Shown here: piece by piece, positions 40,666 to 50,085 of the stretch | Layout of the letters: each line of letters starts with the position of its first letter | Position numbering within the stretch: the stretch's first letter is position 1 | Assembly: GCF_018069755.1 (NCBI RefSeq) | Contig: NZ_JAGQDE010000003.1 | Span: forward strand, 124,001-188,000 | Length of the DNA: 64,000 nt | Direction: 5' to 3' | Origin: Ideonella aquatica | GTDB taxonomy: Bacteria; Pseudomonadota; Gammaproteobacteria; Burkholderiales; Burkholderiaceae_C | Position numbers and translations under genes: made by a program | Notes under the pieces: generated by a model | Seen by the model: only the letters and a program-made list of their open reading frames with translations | The model's database searches: none | Told to the model about the DNA's origin: nothing

Positions 40666-41634
40666 ATGTCAAAGCCCAAACCCGCCCCGTTGCCCGCCGG
40701 CACCGTGGTCGGCGGATACCAGATCATCAAGAAGCTGGCCGCTGGCGGGTTTGGCGTGGTCTACCTGGCCGAGGATGAGCAGCGCCGCCTGGTCGCGCTG
40801 AAGGAGTACCTGCCGGCCTCGCTGGCCGAGCGCTCTGCCGGTGAGCTGATCCCGCGCGTGCGCCCCGAGAAGCAGCCGCTGTACCGCCTGGGTCTCAAGA
40901 GTTTCTTTGAAGAGGGCCGCGCGCTGGCCCAGATCTCGCACGCCAGCGTGGTCTCGGTGCTGAACTTCTTCCGCGAGAACGAAACCGTCTACATGGTGAT
41001 GAACTATCTGCAGGGCGACACACTGCAGGATTTCATCGTCACCGCGCGCGAGCTCAAACGCGAGAAGGTCTTCCGCGAATCCACCATCCGAAGCCTGTTT
41101 GATGAGATCCTGCGCGGCCTGCGCATCGTCCACCAGCACAAGATGCTGCACCTGGACATCAAGCCGGCCAACATCTTCATCACCAACGACAACAAGGCGG
41201 TGCTGCTGGATTTCGGCGCGGCGCGCGAGGTGCTGTCGAAGGAAGGCAACTTCATCCGCCCGATGTACACGCCGGGCTTTGCCGCCCCTGAGATGTACCG
41301 CCGCGACGGCAGCCTGGGCCCCTGGACCGACATCTACGCGATCGGCGCCTGCATCTACGCCTGCATGCAGGGCTACCCGCCGGCCGATGCGCCGCAGCGC
41401 ATCGAGAAGGACCGCCTGCCGATGTCGCTCTCGCGCATGCGCAACACCTACTCGGACAACCTGATCGAGGTGGCCGAGTGGTGCATGTCGCTCGACCCGC
41501 TGTCGCGCCCGCAAAGCGTGTTCGCACTGCAGAAGGAACTCTCGCGTGAGACCGAGCGCCGCTACACCGCGCTCAGCTTCACCGAACGCCTGAAGCTGCA
41601 GATCGAGAACCTGAAGTCCGGCGCCCGGACCTGA
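40666..41634 (+). CDS. Serine/threonine protein kinase
   Basis: 322-aa cytosolic Hanks-type kinase. Glycine loop AAGGFGVVY (residues 25-33), Lys46 in VALKEY, Glu in FFEEGRALAQ, catalytic loop HLDIKPANI with Asp164, DFGAAR with Asp182, and PGFAAPEMY. There is no membrane segment or sensor domain. The C-terminal helix is SFTERLKLQIENLK. The PP2C gene begins 4 bases after its stop, forming a kinase/phosphatase switch. ATG 40666 is taken as start; ATG 40630 in frame would add 12 residues and overlap the yicC start. Such a pair next to yicC and rph is common in Burkholderiales. Confidence 0.92.
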   Translation: MSKPKPAPLPAGTVVGGYQIIKKLAAGGFGVVYLAEDEQRRLVALKEYLPASLAERSAGELIPRVRPEKQPLYRLGLKSFFEEGRALAQISHASVVSVLNFFRENETVYMVMNYLQGDTLQDFIVTARELKREKVFRESTIRSLFDEILRGLRIVHQHKMLHLDIKPANIFITNDNKAVLLDFGAAREVLSKEGNFIRPMYTPGFAAPEMYRRDGSLGPWTDIYAIGACIYACMQGYPPADAPQRIEKDRLPMSLSRMRNTYSDNLIEVAEWCMSLDPLSRPQSVFALQKELSRETERRYTALSFTERLKLQIENLKSGART

Positions 41635-41638
41635 CACC

Positions 41639-42550
41639 ATGCGTTTCTCCGTCTACCAGATCAGCCGCAAGGGCGGCCGCGAACTCAACGAAGACCGCAT
41701 GGGCTACTGCTACACGCGCGATTCGGGCTTGTTCGCGTTGGCCGACGGCATGGGCGGCCACCCCGAGGGTGAGGTCGCGGCCCAACTGGCGCTGCAGACC
41801 CTGGCCTCCACCTTCCAGCGCGAGGCCAAGCCGCAGCTGAAGAACCCGTCCAAGTTCCTGCAGGACGCGATCCTCTCCGGCCACCACCAGCTGCTGCGCT
41901 ATGCCACTGAAAAAGGCCTGGTCGACACGCCGCGCACCACCGTGGTGGCCTGCGTGATCCAGGGCAAGTCGGCCTATTGGGCGCACTGCGGCGACTCGCG
42001 CCTGTACCTGGTGCGCGGTGGCCAACTGCACGCCCGCACGCGCGACCACAGCTACGCCGAGCTGCAGCAGACCCTGGCCCAGGTCGTGCCCATGGAAGCC
42101 AACTTCAACCGCTCGGTGCTGTTCACCTGCCTGGGCAGCCCCGGCAAGCCGGTGGTCGACACCGCCGGCCCCACCGTGCTGCGGCCTGGCGATCGCCTGG
42201 TGCTGTGCTCCGACGGCCTGTGGAGCGTGGTGCCCGACGACGAGATCGTCGACACCCTGACCCAGCGCCCGCTGTCCGACGCCGTGCCCGAGCTGGTCGA
42301 GCAGGCGCTGCGCAACGGTGGCAGCCATGCCGACAATGTCACCGTGCTGGTGGTCGAATGGGAGGCTGCCGAGGACACCGACTCCACCCAGGGCATCTCC
42401 ACCCGCACGCTGGGCGAGGACGTGTTCGCGTCCACCATCCAGGCCAGTGTCGGCGAGGGCCTGCTGGCCGACCTGGACGAGGCCGAGATCGAGCGCTCGA
42501 TCCGCGAGATCAACGAGGCCATCCAGCGCTCGGCCCGCAAACCCACCTGA
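41639..42550 (+). CDS. PP2C-family protein serine/threonine phosphatase
   Basis: 303-aa metal-dependent phosphatase. Metal motifs: [11 protein letters not shown] with Asp19, [20 protein letters not shown] with Asp36, [15 protein letters not shown] and [16 protein letters not shown]. It very likely reverses the phosphorylations made by the kinase encoded immediately upstream. A C-terminal tail of some 60 residues (after VVEWEAAED) is Thr/Ser/Glu-rich and could be a kinase target. Confidence 0.93.
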   Translation: MRFSVYQISRKGGRELNEDRMGYCYTRDSGLFALADGMGGHPEGEVAAQLALQTLASTFQREAKPQLKNPSKFLQDAILSGHHQLLRYATEKGLVDTPRTTVVACVIQGKSAYWAHCGDSRLYLVRGGQLHARTRDHSYAELQQTLAQVVPMEANFNRSVLFTCLGSPGKPVVDTAGPTVLRPGDRLVLCSDGLWSVVPDDEIVDTLTQRPLSDAVPELVEQALRNGGSHADNVTVLVVEWEAAEDTDSTQGISTRTLGEDVFASTIQASVGEGLLADLDEAEIERSIREINEAIQRSARKPT

Positions 42551-42615
42551 ACCCCTGTCACCCTTTGGCGGCCGGCGTCCTCCAGCGCCGGCCGCGCCAC
42601 TTCAAGAGCACCACC

Positions 42616-43356
42616 ATGAGCTACCAACGCAGCGCCGAGCGCGCGCCCAACGCCCTGCGCCCGCTGCGCATCACCCGCGGCTTCACCCGCCATGCCGAAG
42701 GCTCGGTGCTGATCGAGTTCGGCCAGACCCGCGTGCTGTGCACCGCGTCGGTGGAAGAGCGCGTGCCGCCGCACCAGAAGGGCAGCGGCGAAGGCTGGGT
42801 CACCGCCGAGTACGGCATGCTGCCGCGCGCCACCCACACCCGCTGCGCCCGCGAGGCCGCCAAAGGCAAGCAAAGCGGCCGCACGCAAGAGATCCAGCGC
42901 CTGATCGGCCGCTCGCTGCGCGCGGTGTTCGACCTGAAGGCGCTGGGCGAGCGCACCATCACGCTGGACTGCGACGTGCTGCAGGCCGATGGCGGCACCC
43001 GCACCGCAGCCATCACCGGCGCCTTCGTCGCCGCGCGGGACGCGGTCAACGGCCTGCTGGCCAGCGGCGCGCTGAAGACCGACCCGATCCGCGACCAGGT
43101 GGCGGCGATCAGCGTGGGCATCGTCCAGGGCACACCGCTGCTGGACCTGGAGTACACCGAGGACTCGGCCTGCGACACCGACATGAACGTGGTGATGACC
43201 GGCTCCGGCGGCTTCGTCGAGGTCCAGGGCACCGCCGAGGGCGTGCCCTTCAGCCGCGCCGAGATGGACGCGCTGCTGCAACTCGCCGCCGACGGCATCG
43301 CCACCCTGGTGCAGGCCCAGCAGGCCGCGCTGGCGCAGCCCCTGGTGAAGGACTGA
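42616..43356 (+). CDS. rph: Ribonuclease PH
   Basis: 246-aa phosphate-dependent 3'-5' exoribonuclease that trims tRNA precursors. Family sequence from the start, [20 protein letters not shown], then [37 protein letters not shown] and [18 protein letters not shown] 42616 is selected; the frame is open upstream, but that is antisense/shadow of the phosphatase gene. 65 bases after PP2C and 4 before rdgB. Confidence 0.96.
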   Translation: MSYQRSAERAPNALRPLRITRGFTRHAEGSVLIEFGQTRVLCTASVEERVPPHQKGSGEGWVTAEYGMLPRATHTRCAREAAKGKQSGRTQEIQRLIGRSLRAVFDLKALGERTITLDCDVLQADGGTRTAAITGAFVAARDAVNGLLASGALKTDPIRDQVAAISVGIVQGTPLLDLEYTEDSACDTDMNVVMTGSGGFVEVQGTAEGVPFSRAEMDALLQLAADGIATLVQAQQAALAQPLVKD

Positions 43357-43360
43357 GGCG

Positions 43361-43990
43361 GTGAAGCTGGTCCTGGCCTCCAACAACGCCAAGAAGCTCA
43401 AGGAGTTGTCGGCGCTGTTCGGCGCGCTGCCGATCGAGTTGGTCACCCAGGGCAGCCTGGGCGTGGCCGAGGCTGACGAGCCGCACATCACCTTCGTCGA
43501 GAACGCGCTGGCCAAGGCCCGGCATGCGGCCCAGGCCACCGGCCTGCCGGCGATCGCCGATGACAGCGGCCTGTGCGTGGACGCGCTGGGCGGCCACCCC
43601 GGTGTGCAAAGCGCCGTCTTTGCGCCGCTGCAGGCCCCGGAAGGCCTGGAGCGCGAGGCCCGCCGCGCCTTGCAGGACGAGGCCAACAACGCGTTGCTGC
43701 TGCAGCGCCTGGCGGGCCAGACCCAGCGCCGCGCCAGCTTCGTCTGCGCGCTGGTGGCGCTGCGCAGCGCCGACGACCCCGAGCCCCTGATCGCCTTCCG
43801 CCGCTGGGGCGGCGAGATCCTCAGCGCGCGCCAGGGCCAGGGCGGCTTCGGCTACGACCCGCTGATGTTCATCCCGGCCTTCGGCCAGACCGTGGCCGAG
43901 CTGGCGCCCGACGTGAAGAACGCCCACAGCCACCGCGCGCTGGCCGCCGCCCAGATGGTGGCGCTGATGCGTGGCGCCTGGGGACTCTGA
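43361..43990 (+). CDS. rdgB: XTP/dITP diphosphatase (RdgB/HAM1)
   Basis: 209-aa house-cleaning enzyme that hydrolyses dITP and XTP to monophosphates, keeping deaminated purines out of DNA and RNA. Starts with GTG 43361: KLVLASNNAKKLKELSALFG; then FVENALAKARHAA, IADDSGLCVDALGGHPGV, GGFGYDPLMF and HSHRALAA. This activity is notable beside the window's strong xanthine metabolism, though the gene's place in the rph-hemW run is standard. Confidence 0.95.
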   Translation: MKLVLASNNAKKLKELSALFGALPIELVTQGSLGVAEADEPHITFVENALAKARHAAQATGLPAIADDSGLCVDALGGHPGVQSAVFAPLQAPEGLEREARRALQDEANNALLLQRLAGQTQRRASFVCALVALRSADDPEPLIAFRRWGGEILSARQGQGGFGYDPLMFIPAFGQTVAELAPDVKNAHSHRALAAAQMVALMRGAWGL

Positions 43991-43997
43991 GGCCGCC

Positions 43998-45194
43998 GTG
44001 GACGAGCTGACATCGCGCTACCTGCGCCCCGGCACGCTGCAGCTGGGCGCGCCGCCGCCGTTGTCGGTGTACGTGCACCTGCCCTGGTGCCTGCAGAAGT
44101 GCCCGTACTGCGACTTCAACTCGCACGCCACGCCCAGCGACGGCCTGCCCGAGGCGCGCTACCTGGATGCGCTGCGCGCCGACCTGGAGCAAAGCCTGCC
44201 GCTGGTCTGGGGCCGCAGCGTGCACAGCGTGTTCATTGGCGGTGGCACGCCCAGCCTGTTCTCGCCCGAGGGCATCGAGCGCCTGCTGGCCGACCTGCGC
44301 AGCCTGCTGCCGCTGCAGCCCGGCTGCGAGGTCACGCTGGAGGCCAATCCCGGCACCTTCGAGCAGGGGCGCTTTCGCGCGTTCCGCGCGGCCGGGGTGA
44401 CCCGGTTGTCGATCGGCGTGCAAAGCTTCGACGACGCTGCACTGAAGGCCCTGGGCCGGGTGCACGACCGTGGCCAGGCGATCGCCGCCGCCACGCTGGC
44501 GGCCGAGGTCTTCGAGACCTTCAACCTGGACCTGATGTACGCGCTGCCCGGCCAGGACCTGGCCGCGCTGGACCGCGATCTGGACCAGGCGCTGGCCTTT
44601 GCGCCGCCGCACCTGTCGCTCTACCACCTGACGCTGGAGCCCAACACGCTGTTCGCGCGGCACCCGCCAGTGCTGCCCGACGACGACACCGCGGCGCTGA
44701 TGCTGGACCGCCTGGCCGAGCGCACCGCGGCCGCCGGCCTGCAGCGCTACGAGGTCTCGGCCTATGCCCGGCCCGGCCACCGCTGCGCCCACAACCTCAA
44801 CTACTGGCAGTTCGGCGACTACCTCGGCCTGGGCGCCGGGGCGCATGGCAAGCTGAGCTTTCCGCACCGCGTGCTGCGCACGGTGAAGTGGCGCGAGCCG
44901 GCGGCCTATCTGCGCGAGGCGCTGGCGGGGCGCGCCACCTCGAACGAGGAGGAGGTGGGCCGCAAGGCGCTGCCCTTCGAGTTCATGCTCAATGCGCTGC
45001 GGCTGCGCGAGGGCTTCGAGGAAGCACTGTTCATGGAACGCACCGGCCTGCCCCCGTCGGCCGTGTTGCCTCGCCTGGAGGCCGCCGCGGCCGAAGGGCT
45101 GGTCGAGCCCTTGATGACGGCGCAGGGCCGCTGGTGGCGGCCCACCGCCCGTGGATTCGACTTCCTCAGCGACCTGCAGGAACGCTTCCTCTGA
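43998..45194 (+). CDS. hemW: Heme chaperone HemW (radical SAM)
   Basis: 398 aa from GTG 43998 (VDELTSRYLR). The radical SAM cluster is Cys31, Cys35 and Cys38 (HLPWCLQKCPYCDFNSH). Other features are SVFIGGGTPSLFSPEGIERL, TLEANPGTFEQ, RLSIGVQSFDD and YEVSAYARPGHRCAHNLNYW, followed by the HemN C-terminal domain. HemW is a heme-binding protein that hands heme to respiratory enzymes and is distinct from coproporphyrinogen dehydrogenase HemN. An upstream GTG at 43971 overlaps rdgB and is less likely. Confidence 0.94.
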   Translation: MDELTSRYLRPGTLQLGAPPPLSVYVHLPWCLQKCPYCDFNSHATPSDGLPEARYLDALRADLEQSLPLVWGRSVHSVFIGGGTPSLFSPEGIERLLADLRSLLPLQPGCEVTLEANPGTFEQGRFRAFRAAGVTRLSIGVQSFDDAALKALGRVHDRGQAIAAATLAAEVFETFNLDLMYALPGQDLAALDRDLDQALAFAPPHLSLYHLTLEPNTLFARHPPVLPDDDTAALMLDRLAERTAAAGLQRYEVSAYARPGHRCAHNLNYWQFGDYLGLGAGAHGKLSFPHRVLRTVKWREPAAYLREALAGRATSNEEEVGRKALPFEFMLNALRLREGFEEALFMERTGLPPSAVLPRLEAAAAEGLVEPLMTAQGRWWRPTARGFDFLSDLQERFL

Positions 45195-45303
45195 CATCGG
45201 CGTGCCACGGGCGCGTCACGGTCTGGTCACCCCGTGTGGCGAGCATCTGCTGCTCGTTCCGCCAGCAGGGCGGACGTCACCGGACGAACACAGGAGGACT
45301 TCC

Positions 45304-46428
45304 ATGCACACCCCCCTCTGGCGCGCGCTCGCGCTGGCCGCAGCCGCGCTGGTTCTGCAGGCCTGCAGCGGTGGCGACACCGTCACCACGCTGGATGGTG
45401 GCCCGACCCTGGTCATCGGCCACCGGGGGGCTTCAGGTCTGCGCCCGGAGCACACGCTGGCCAGCTACCAGCGCGCGATCGATGATGGTGCCGACTTCAT
45501 TGAGCCGGACCTGGTGCTCACCGCGGACGGCGAAATGATCGCCCGCCACGAACCCATGCTCGACAGCACGACAGACGTGGCCGACAAGTTCCCGGCCAGC
45601 CGCATGCGCACCCGCCTGGTCGATGGCGTCGAAACCACGGCCTATTTCGCCGGCGACTTCACGCTGGCGGAGATCAAGACGCTGCGCGCCCGGCAGTCGC
45701 GGGCAGGCCGCTCCACCGCCTACGACGGCCTGTATGAGATCCCGACGCTCGCCGAGGTCATTGCCCTGGCCCAGGGCGCGGGCCGCACGGTCGGCATCTA
45801 CCCTGAGATCAAGCACTCCACCTTTCATGCCGGGCTGTTCGGGGTGAACGTCTTCGAGGACAAGCTGGTCGAGGCCCTGCACACTGCCTGGGGCAACCGT
45901 GCCGATGCCCCGGTGTACATCCAGTCCTTCGAGGTGTCGAACCTGCAGTACCTGCGCACGCGCACGGCGATGCGGCTGGTGCAGCTGATCGATGCCGATG
46001 ACGTCAAGGCCGACGGCTCGATGTCGCTGGTCGCCCCCTACCGCCAGCCTTACGACTTCGTGGTCAAGGGCGATCCCCGCACCTTCGCCGATCTGCTGAG
46101 CGACCAGGGCCTGGATTTCGTGAAGGGCTATGCCGACGCGGTGGGCCCCTGGAAGCCCTACCTGGTGAAGACGGTCGACGATGGCACTGACCGCGATGGC
46201 GATGGCCAACTGACGATCAATGACCGGCGTCTCGTGGGATCGACGGGCGTCATCGAGCGGGCGCACCAGCGTGGCCTGCGGGTCCACACCTGGACCTTCC
46301 GCAACGACGCCAGCGGCTACGGCTTCAGCGATCCGCAGCAGGAAATGACCTACTACATGCAGCTGGGTGTGGACGGCGTGTTCACCGACTTCCCGGCCAC
46401 CGGCGTCGCGGCACGCAAGGCCCTGTGA
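45304..46428 (+). CDS. Glycerophosphodiester phosphodiesterase, lipoprotein
   Basis: 374-aa GDPD. It hydrolyses glycerophosphodiesters to glycerol-3-phosphate and an alcohol. The signal peptide ends in LVLQAC, a lipobox with lipid-modified Cys21. Catalytic residues: His40-Arg41 (IGHRGASGLRPEHTLASY), Glu67 and Asp69 (FIEPDLVL), His82 (ARHEPML) and YPEIKHSTFH. An Asp-rich acidic insert (DRDGDGQLTINDR) resembles a calcium-binding loop. AGGAGG lies just upstream of ATG 45304. Lipidation places it at the periplasmic face or outer membrane. It converges with cheB. Confidence 0.9.
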   Translation: MHTPLWRALALAAAALVLQACSGGDTVTTLDGGPTLVIGHRGASGLRPEHTLASYQRAIDDGADFIEPDLVLTADGEMIARHEPMLDSTTDVADKFPASRMRTRLVDGVETTAYFAGDFTLAEIKTLRARQSRAGRSTAYDGLYEIPTLAEVIALAQGAGRTVGIYPEIKHSTFHAGLFGVNVFEDKLVEALHTAWGNRADAPVYIQSFEVSNLQYLRTRTAMRLVQLIDADDVKADGSMSLVAPYRQPYDFVVKGDPRTFADLLSDQGLDFVKGYADAVGPWKPYLVKTVDDGTDRDGDGQLTINDRRLVGSTGVIERAHQRGLRVHTWTFRNDASGYGFSDPQQEMTYYMQLGVDGVFTDFPATGVAARKAL

Positions 46429-46444
46429 CCGGGCGGCGCCGGGC

Positions 46445-47539
46445 TCACACCCGGTGCAGCATCGCCCCGTGCGTGGCGCGCAGCCGCTCGATCAGCTTGG
46501 GCGCGATCTGGGTGAGCGGCAGCACCTCGTTGGCGGCACCGTGGTTGATGGCCTCGCGCGGCATGCCGAAGACCACGCAGCTGGCCTCGTCCTGGCAGTA
46601 GTTGTAGGCGCCGGCGTCGCGCATCGCCTTCATGGCCTTGGCGCCGTCGCCGCCCATGCCGGTGAGCATGATGCCGATGGCGTTGGGGCCGGCCACGCGC
46701 GCGGCCGATTCAAACAGCACCTCGACCGAGGGCTTGTGGCGGTTGACCGGTTCACCGTCGCGCACGCGGGCGATGTAGTTGGCCCCCGATCGTTCCACGC
46801 TCAGGTGCAGGCCGCCCGGCGCAATGTAGGCGTGGCCGGGCAGGATGCGCTCGCCGTCCACCGCTTCCTTCACGCGGATCTTGCACAGCCCGTCCAGGCG
46901 CGCCGCGTAGCTGCGCGTGAAGCCGGGCGGCATGTGCTGGGTGATCACCACCGCGGGCGAGTCGGGGGGCAGGTTGACCAGCACCTCCTTGGTGGCCTCG
47001 GTGCCGCCGGTGGAGGCGCCGATGAAGATCAGCTTCTCGGTCGAGACCCGGCCCAGGCTGGGCAGGGGGGCGCTGGGCGCCGCCGCAGCAGGCGCCGAGC
47101 CGGCCTGCGCCACCGTGGACGGCGGCAGGCGGCGGATGTGGGCGCGGCTGGCGATGCGGATCTTGTCGGTGATCTCCTCGGCCAGCTGACGCAGGCCGTC
47201 GGAGATGCCCACCTTGGGCTTGGCGACGAAGTCCACCGCGCCCAGCTCCAGCGCCTTGAGCGTGACCTCGGCGCCGCGCTCGGTCAGCGTGGACACCATC
47301 ACCACCGGCATCGGCCGCAGGCGCATCAGGCGGGCCAGGAAATCGATGCCGTCCATGCGCGGCATCTCCACGTCCAGCGTGATGACGTCGGGGTTGATGT
47401 TGCGGATCATCTCTCGCGCGGCAAACGGGTCGGCTGCCGTGCCCACGCACTGCATGTCCGGCTGCCGGTTGATGATCTCGGCCAGCAGGTTGCGCACCAG
47501 GGCCGAGTCGTCGACCACCACGACACGTGTCTTGGCCAT
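46445..47539 (-). CDS. cheB: Chemotaxis response regulator/protein-glutamate methylesterase CheB
   Basis: 364-aa CheB that demethylates chemoreceptors for adaptation. Receiver domain with Asp10-Asp11 and phospho-acceptor Asp56 ([12 protein letters not shown]); linker rich in Ala/Pro (about 140-165); methylesterase domain with Ser176 ([10 protein letters not shown]), His202 (TQHMPPGF) and Asp298 ([12 protein letters not shown]). All catalytic residues are present. 24 bases downstream of cheD; last gene of cheR-cheD-cheB. Confidence 0.96.
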   Translation of the reverse strand: MAKTRVVVVDDSALVRNLLAEIINRQPDMQCVGTAADPFAAREMIRNINPDVITLDVEMPRMDGIDFLARLMRLRPMPVVMVSTLTERGAEVTLKALELGAVDFVAKPKVGISDGLRQLAEEITDKIRIASRAHIRRLPPSTVAQAGSAPAAAAPSAPLPSLGRVSTEKLIFIGASTGGTEATKEVLVNLPPDSPAVVITQHMPPGFTRSYAARLDGLCKIRVKEAVDGERILPGHAYIAPGGLHLSVERSGANYIARVRDGEPVNRHKPSVEVLFESAARVAGPNAIGIMLTGMGGDGAKAMKAMRDAGAYNYCQDEASCVVFGMPREAINHGAANEVLPLTQIAPKLIERLRATHGAMLHRV

Positions 47540-47563
47540 GTTGTTTTCCTTGGGTCCGTGTCC

Positions 47564-48259
47564 TCAGAACAGATCGATCGAGCCGCCGCCGGTACTGGCC
47601 GGCACCACCTTCTGGGCCGCGGCGCGTTCCTGTGCCACCAGGGCCTCGGCATTGGTGGGCGCCAGGCGCTTGACCATGGCTTTGCCGCTGGCGGGCAGGA
47701 AGCAGACCTTGCGCGGATAGATGTCCATCACGTCCTTGGAGACGATGGGGATGCGCTCGGTGGCCAGGAAGTGGGTGACGAACTCGGTGTTGCGCTCGCC
47801 CACGTTGATCGAGTTCATGCCGCTGATCACCGCGCCGCCGCCGAAGATCTTGGCCTCCATCGTCAGGCGCGAGGCGCCGCGCTTCATCATCTCGTTGATC
47901 AGCAGTTCCATCGCGTAGCTGCCGTAGCGGCCGCTGTCGCCGCTGCCCTCGGGCAGCATGAAGTGGTTCATGCCACCGATGCGCTTCTCGCGGTCCCACA
48001 GACAGGCGGCGATGCATGAGCCCAGCGTGGTCATCACCAGCAGATCCTCGTTGTCGACGTAGTACTCGCCGGGCAGCACCTTGACGGCCTCGTTCTTGAA
48101 GTGCGCGTCGTAGTAGAAGAACGAGGCTTCTCCGGGCTTGCGCGATGCGGCCTTGAGCCGTTCCAGGCGCGAGCCCGCAGGCGGCAGGCCCGTCAGGCCG
48201 CTCAGGCGCTGGGGCGGCAGGGCAGGCCGGGGCGAGGAGGTCGAGGGCATCAGGGCCAT
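47564..48259 (-). CDS. cheD: Chemoreceptor glutamine deamidase CheD
   Basis: 231 aa. CheD deamidates glutamines on chemoreceptors before methylation. Catalytic Cys82 in MTTLGSCIAACLWD and His99 in IGGMNHFMLPEG; further FGGGAVISGMNSINVGERNT is typical. The N-terminal 40 residues are Pro/Ser/Leu-rich and variable. ATG 48259 is taken; in-frame ATG 48250 would be 3 residues shorter. Between cheR and cheB in one transcript. Confidence 0.94.
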   Translation of the reverse strand: MALMPSTSSPRPALPPQRLSGLTGLPPAGSRLERLKAASRKPGEASFFYYDAHFKNEAVKVLPGEYYVDNEDLLVMTTLGSCIAACLWDREKRIGGMNHFMLPEGSGDSGRYGSYAMELLINEMMKRGASRLTMEAKIFGGGAVISGMNSINVGERNTEFVTHFLATERIPIVSKDVMDIYPRKVCFLPASGKAMVKRLAPTNAEALVAQERAAAQKVVPASTGGGSIDLF

Positions 48260-48290
48260 GGGGTGTCCTGTGAGGCGGGTGGTTTTGGGG

Positions 48291-49139
48291 TCAGCTGCGC
48301 TGATAAATGGTCTTGCCGCGCAGCTGGAACAGGTCGCGCGAGTCGGTGAAGTTCTCCGAGTGGCCAACGAACAGCAGGCCGCCCGGGCGCATCACGCCGT
48401 GGATGCGCTCCAGCACCTTGCGCTGCGTGGCATGGTCGAAATAGATCATCACGTTGCGGCAGAACACCATGTCGAACGGCTCGCCCAGCGACCAGCTGGT
48501 GGCCATCAGGTTGAACTGGCGGAACTCCACCAGCCGCGCCAGCTCGGGCTTGACGCGGATGAAGCCGGCGTTGGGCCCGGTGCCGCGCATGAAGTGGCGG
48601 CGCAGGCGCTCGGGCGACAGGCCGCGCGCATCGGCCGAATAGACGCCGCGCTGCGCGGTGGCCAGCACCTTGGTGTCGATGTCGCTGCACATCAGCTTCC
48701 AGCTGCCGCCGGTGCCCAGCACCTCGGACAACACCATGGCCAGCGAATAGGGCTCCTCGCCGGTGGAGGCAGCGTTGCACCACAGGCGCACCGGTTTGCC
48801 GGCCGGATGGGCCTGCAGGGCCTCGGTCAACGCATGAAAGTGATGCTCCTCGCGGAAGAAGGAGGTCAGGTTGGTGGTCAGGCAGTTGATGAACTCCTGC
48901 CACTCGGACTCGCCGGCGCCGTTTTCCAGCCAGCGCAGGTACTCGGCGAAGCTGCGGTGGCCGGTCTCGCGCAGCCGGCGTGAGAGCCGGCTGTAGACCA
49001 TGGCCCGCTTGCCATCGTGCAGGCTGATGCCGGCGCGCTGGTAGATCAGCTGGCGGGTGCGCTCGAAATCGGCGGTGCCGAAAGCGAACTCCTGCTCGCT
49101 CTCGTCGCCTGGGCGTTGGATCTCGGCTAGCTGGTTCAT
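48291..49139 (-). CDS. cheR: Chemotaxis protein methyltransferase CheR
   Basis: 282-aa SAM-dependent enzyme that methylates chemoreceptor glutamates. N-terminal helical domain (DFERTRQLIYQRAGISLHDG), then the SAM-binding domain: VRLWCNAASTGEEPYSLAMV, CSDIDTKVLATAQRGVY, FCRNVMIYFD and GGLLFVGHSENF. First gene of the minus-strand chemotaxis set and divergent from the GGDEF operon. No chemoreceptor, CheA or CheW gene is visible within the window; they probably lie elsewhere. Confidence 0.96.
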   Translation of the reverse strand: MNQLAEIQRPGDESEQEFAFGTADFERTRQLIYQRAGISLHDGKRAMVYSRLSRRLRETGHRSFAEYLRWLENGAGESEWQEFINCLTTNLTSFFREEHHFHALTEALQAHPAGKPVRLWCNAASTGEEPYSLAMVLSEVLGTGGSWKLMCSDIDTKVLATAQRGVYSADARGLSPERLRRHFMRGTGPNAGFIRVKPELARLVEFRQFNLMATSWSLGEPFDMVFCRNVMIYFDHATQRKVLERIHGVMRPGGLLFVGHSENFTDSRDLFQLRGKTIYQRS

Positions 49140-49316
49140 CGTGGCGCACGCGGTGATCGTGGTCGGTCGGGGCAGGCCGCGCCGGGGCGCAGACCTGCGT
49201 CATGCCCCACAGTCTTGCGGCTGATGGCCGGCCGTGGCGGGTGGAGTTGCACCGGCTTTGGGGGCCTTTTCCGGGCCCTGGCCGGGTGGGGGCCGCTGCT
49301 AGACTGATCCGCACCA

Positions 49317-49342
49317 TCCGGAAGCTGCCCAGGCAGTCCGGA
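49317..49342 (+). other. Hairpin in the leader of the GGDEF operon
   Basis: TCCGGA, CTGCC, CA, GGCAG, TCCGGA: two nested complementary arms (AG bulge on one side) form a stem 20 bases before GTG 49363. A possible -10 (TAGACT) is at about 49300. The 223-base divergent gap to cheR otherwise shows only GC-rich sequence without a gene. Confidence 0.3.
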
Positions 49343-49362
49343 CCACCGCCCCCTCCACCGCC

Positions 49363-50085
49363 GTGACGCCACCCCTCGCCACCCGTCTGTCGGACCCCGC
49401 CGCGCTGCGGCTGGACTCGGCGCTGCAGCTGCTGCAGCAGTCGGGCCATGCCGCGCTGCCGGGTGCGCCGGGCAGCGTGGCCTGGCTGCAGGGGGTGATC
49501 GACGCGCTGTGCGACCTCTCCAGCCGCGACGCCCTGACCGGCCTGGCCAACCGCCGCGCCTTCGAGGCCGCGCTGGGCCGCGAGATCGACCGCGTCGCCC
49601 GCTCCGGCGAGCCAGCCCTGCTGCTGCTGCTGGACATCGACCATTTCAAGCGCGTCAACGACACCTACGGCCACCAGGCTGGCGACATCGTCATCCAGGC
49701 GGTGGCCGACATCCTGCGCGACTGCGTCCGGCCGATGGACCTGCCGGCCCGCATCGGCGGCGAGGAGTTCGCCATCGTGCTGCCCAACTGCCCGCCGGCC
49801 TTTGGCCAGACCGTGGCTGAGCGCCTGCGCGCCCGACTGGAGAGCCAGACCATTGCGCTGGGCCCGCAGCAGCACCTGGGCGTGACCGTCAGCGTGGGCG
49901 GCGCCTACGCTCCGCAATGGGTGCGCTCCTCGCCGACGCTGTGGATCGAGCGCGCCGACCTGCAGCTCTACCGTGCCAAGGCCGAAGGCCGCAACCGCAC
50001 CTGTCTGGAACCGACTCCTGTGTCGCTGGTGAGCGCCGAGGAAAAGGGCATGCTGTTTGGCGGCCCGAGCTGGGATCAATCATGA
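49363..50085 (+). CDS. Diguanylate cyclase (GGDEF domain)
   Basis: 240-aa soluble protein that should make cyclic di-GMP from two GTP. The GGDEF domain covers most of it: DALTGLANRRAFEAALGREI, LLLDIDHFKRVNDTYGHQAGD, and active-site GGEEF at 132-136. An inhibitory site RPMD (123-126) lies five residues before it, as needed for product inhibition. Only about 50 residues precede the domain (a Leu/Gln-rich helix), with no membrane or sensor domain. GTG 49363 is the start; the stop overlaps the MinD-like ATG as ATGA. Confidence 0.92.
   Translation: MTPPLATRLSDPAALRLDSALQLLQQSGHAALPGAPGSVAWLQGVIDALCDLSSRDALTGLANRRAFEAALGREIDRVARSGEPALLLLLDIDHFKRVNDTYGHQAGDIVIQAVADILRDCVRPMDLPARIGGEEFAIVLPNCPPAFGQTVAERLRARLESQTIALGPQQHLGVTVSVGGAYAPQWVRSSPTLWIERADLQLYRAKAEGRNRTCLEPTPVSLVSAEEKGMLFGGPSWDQS

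Noticed and set aside
46367-48019. 550-codon plus-strand open frame opposite cheB and cheD
   Set aside because: Antisense to two genes with intact catalytic motifs; composition typical of a mirror frame.
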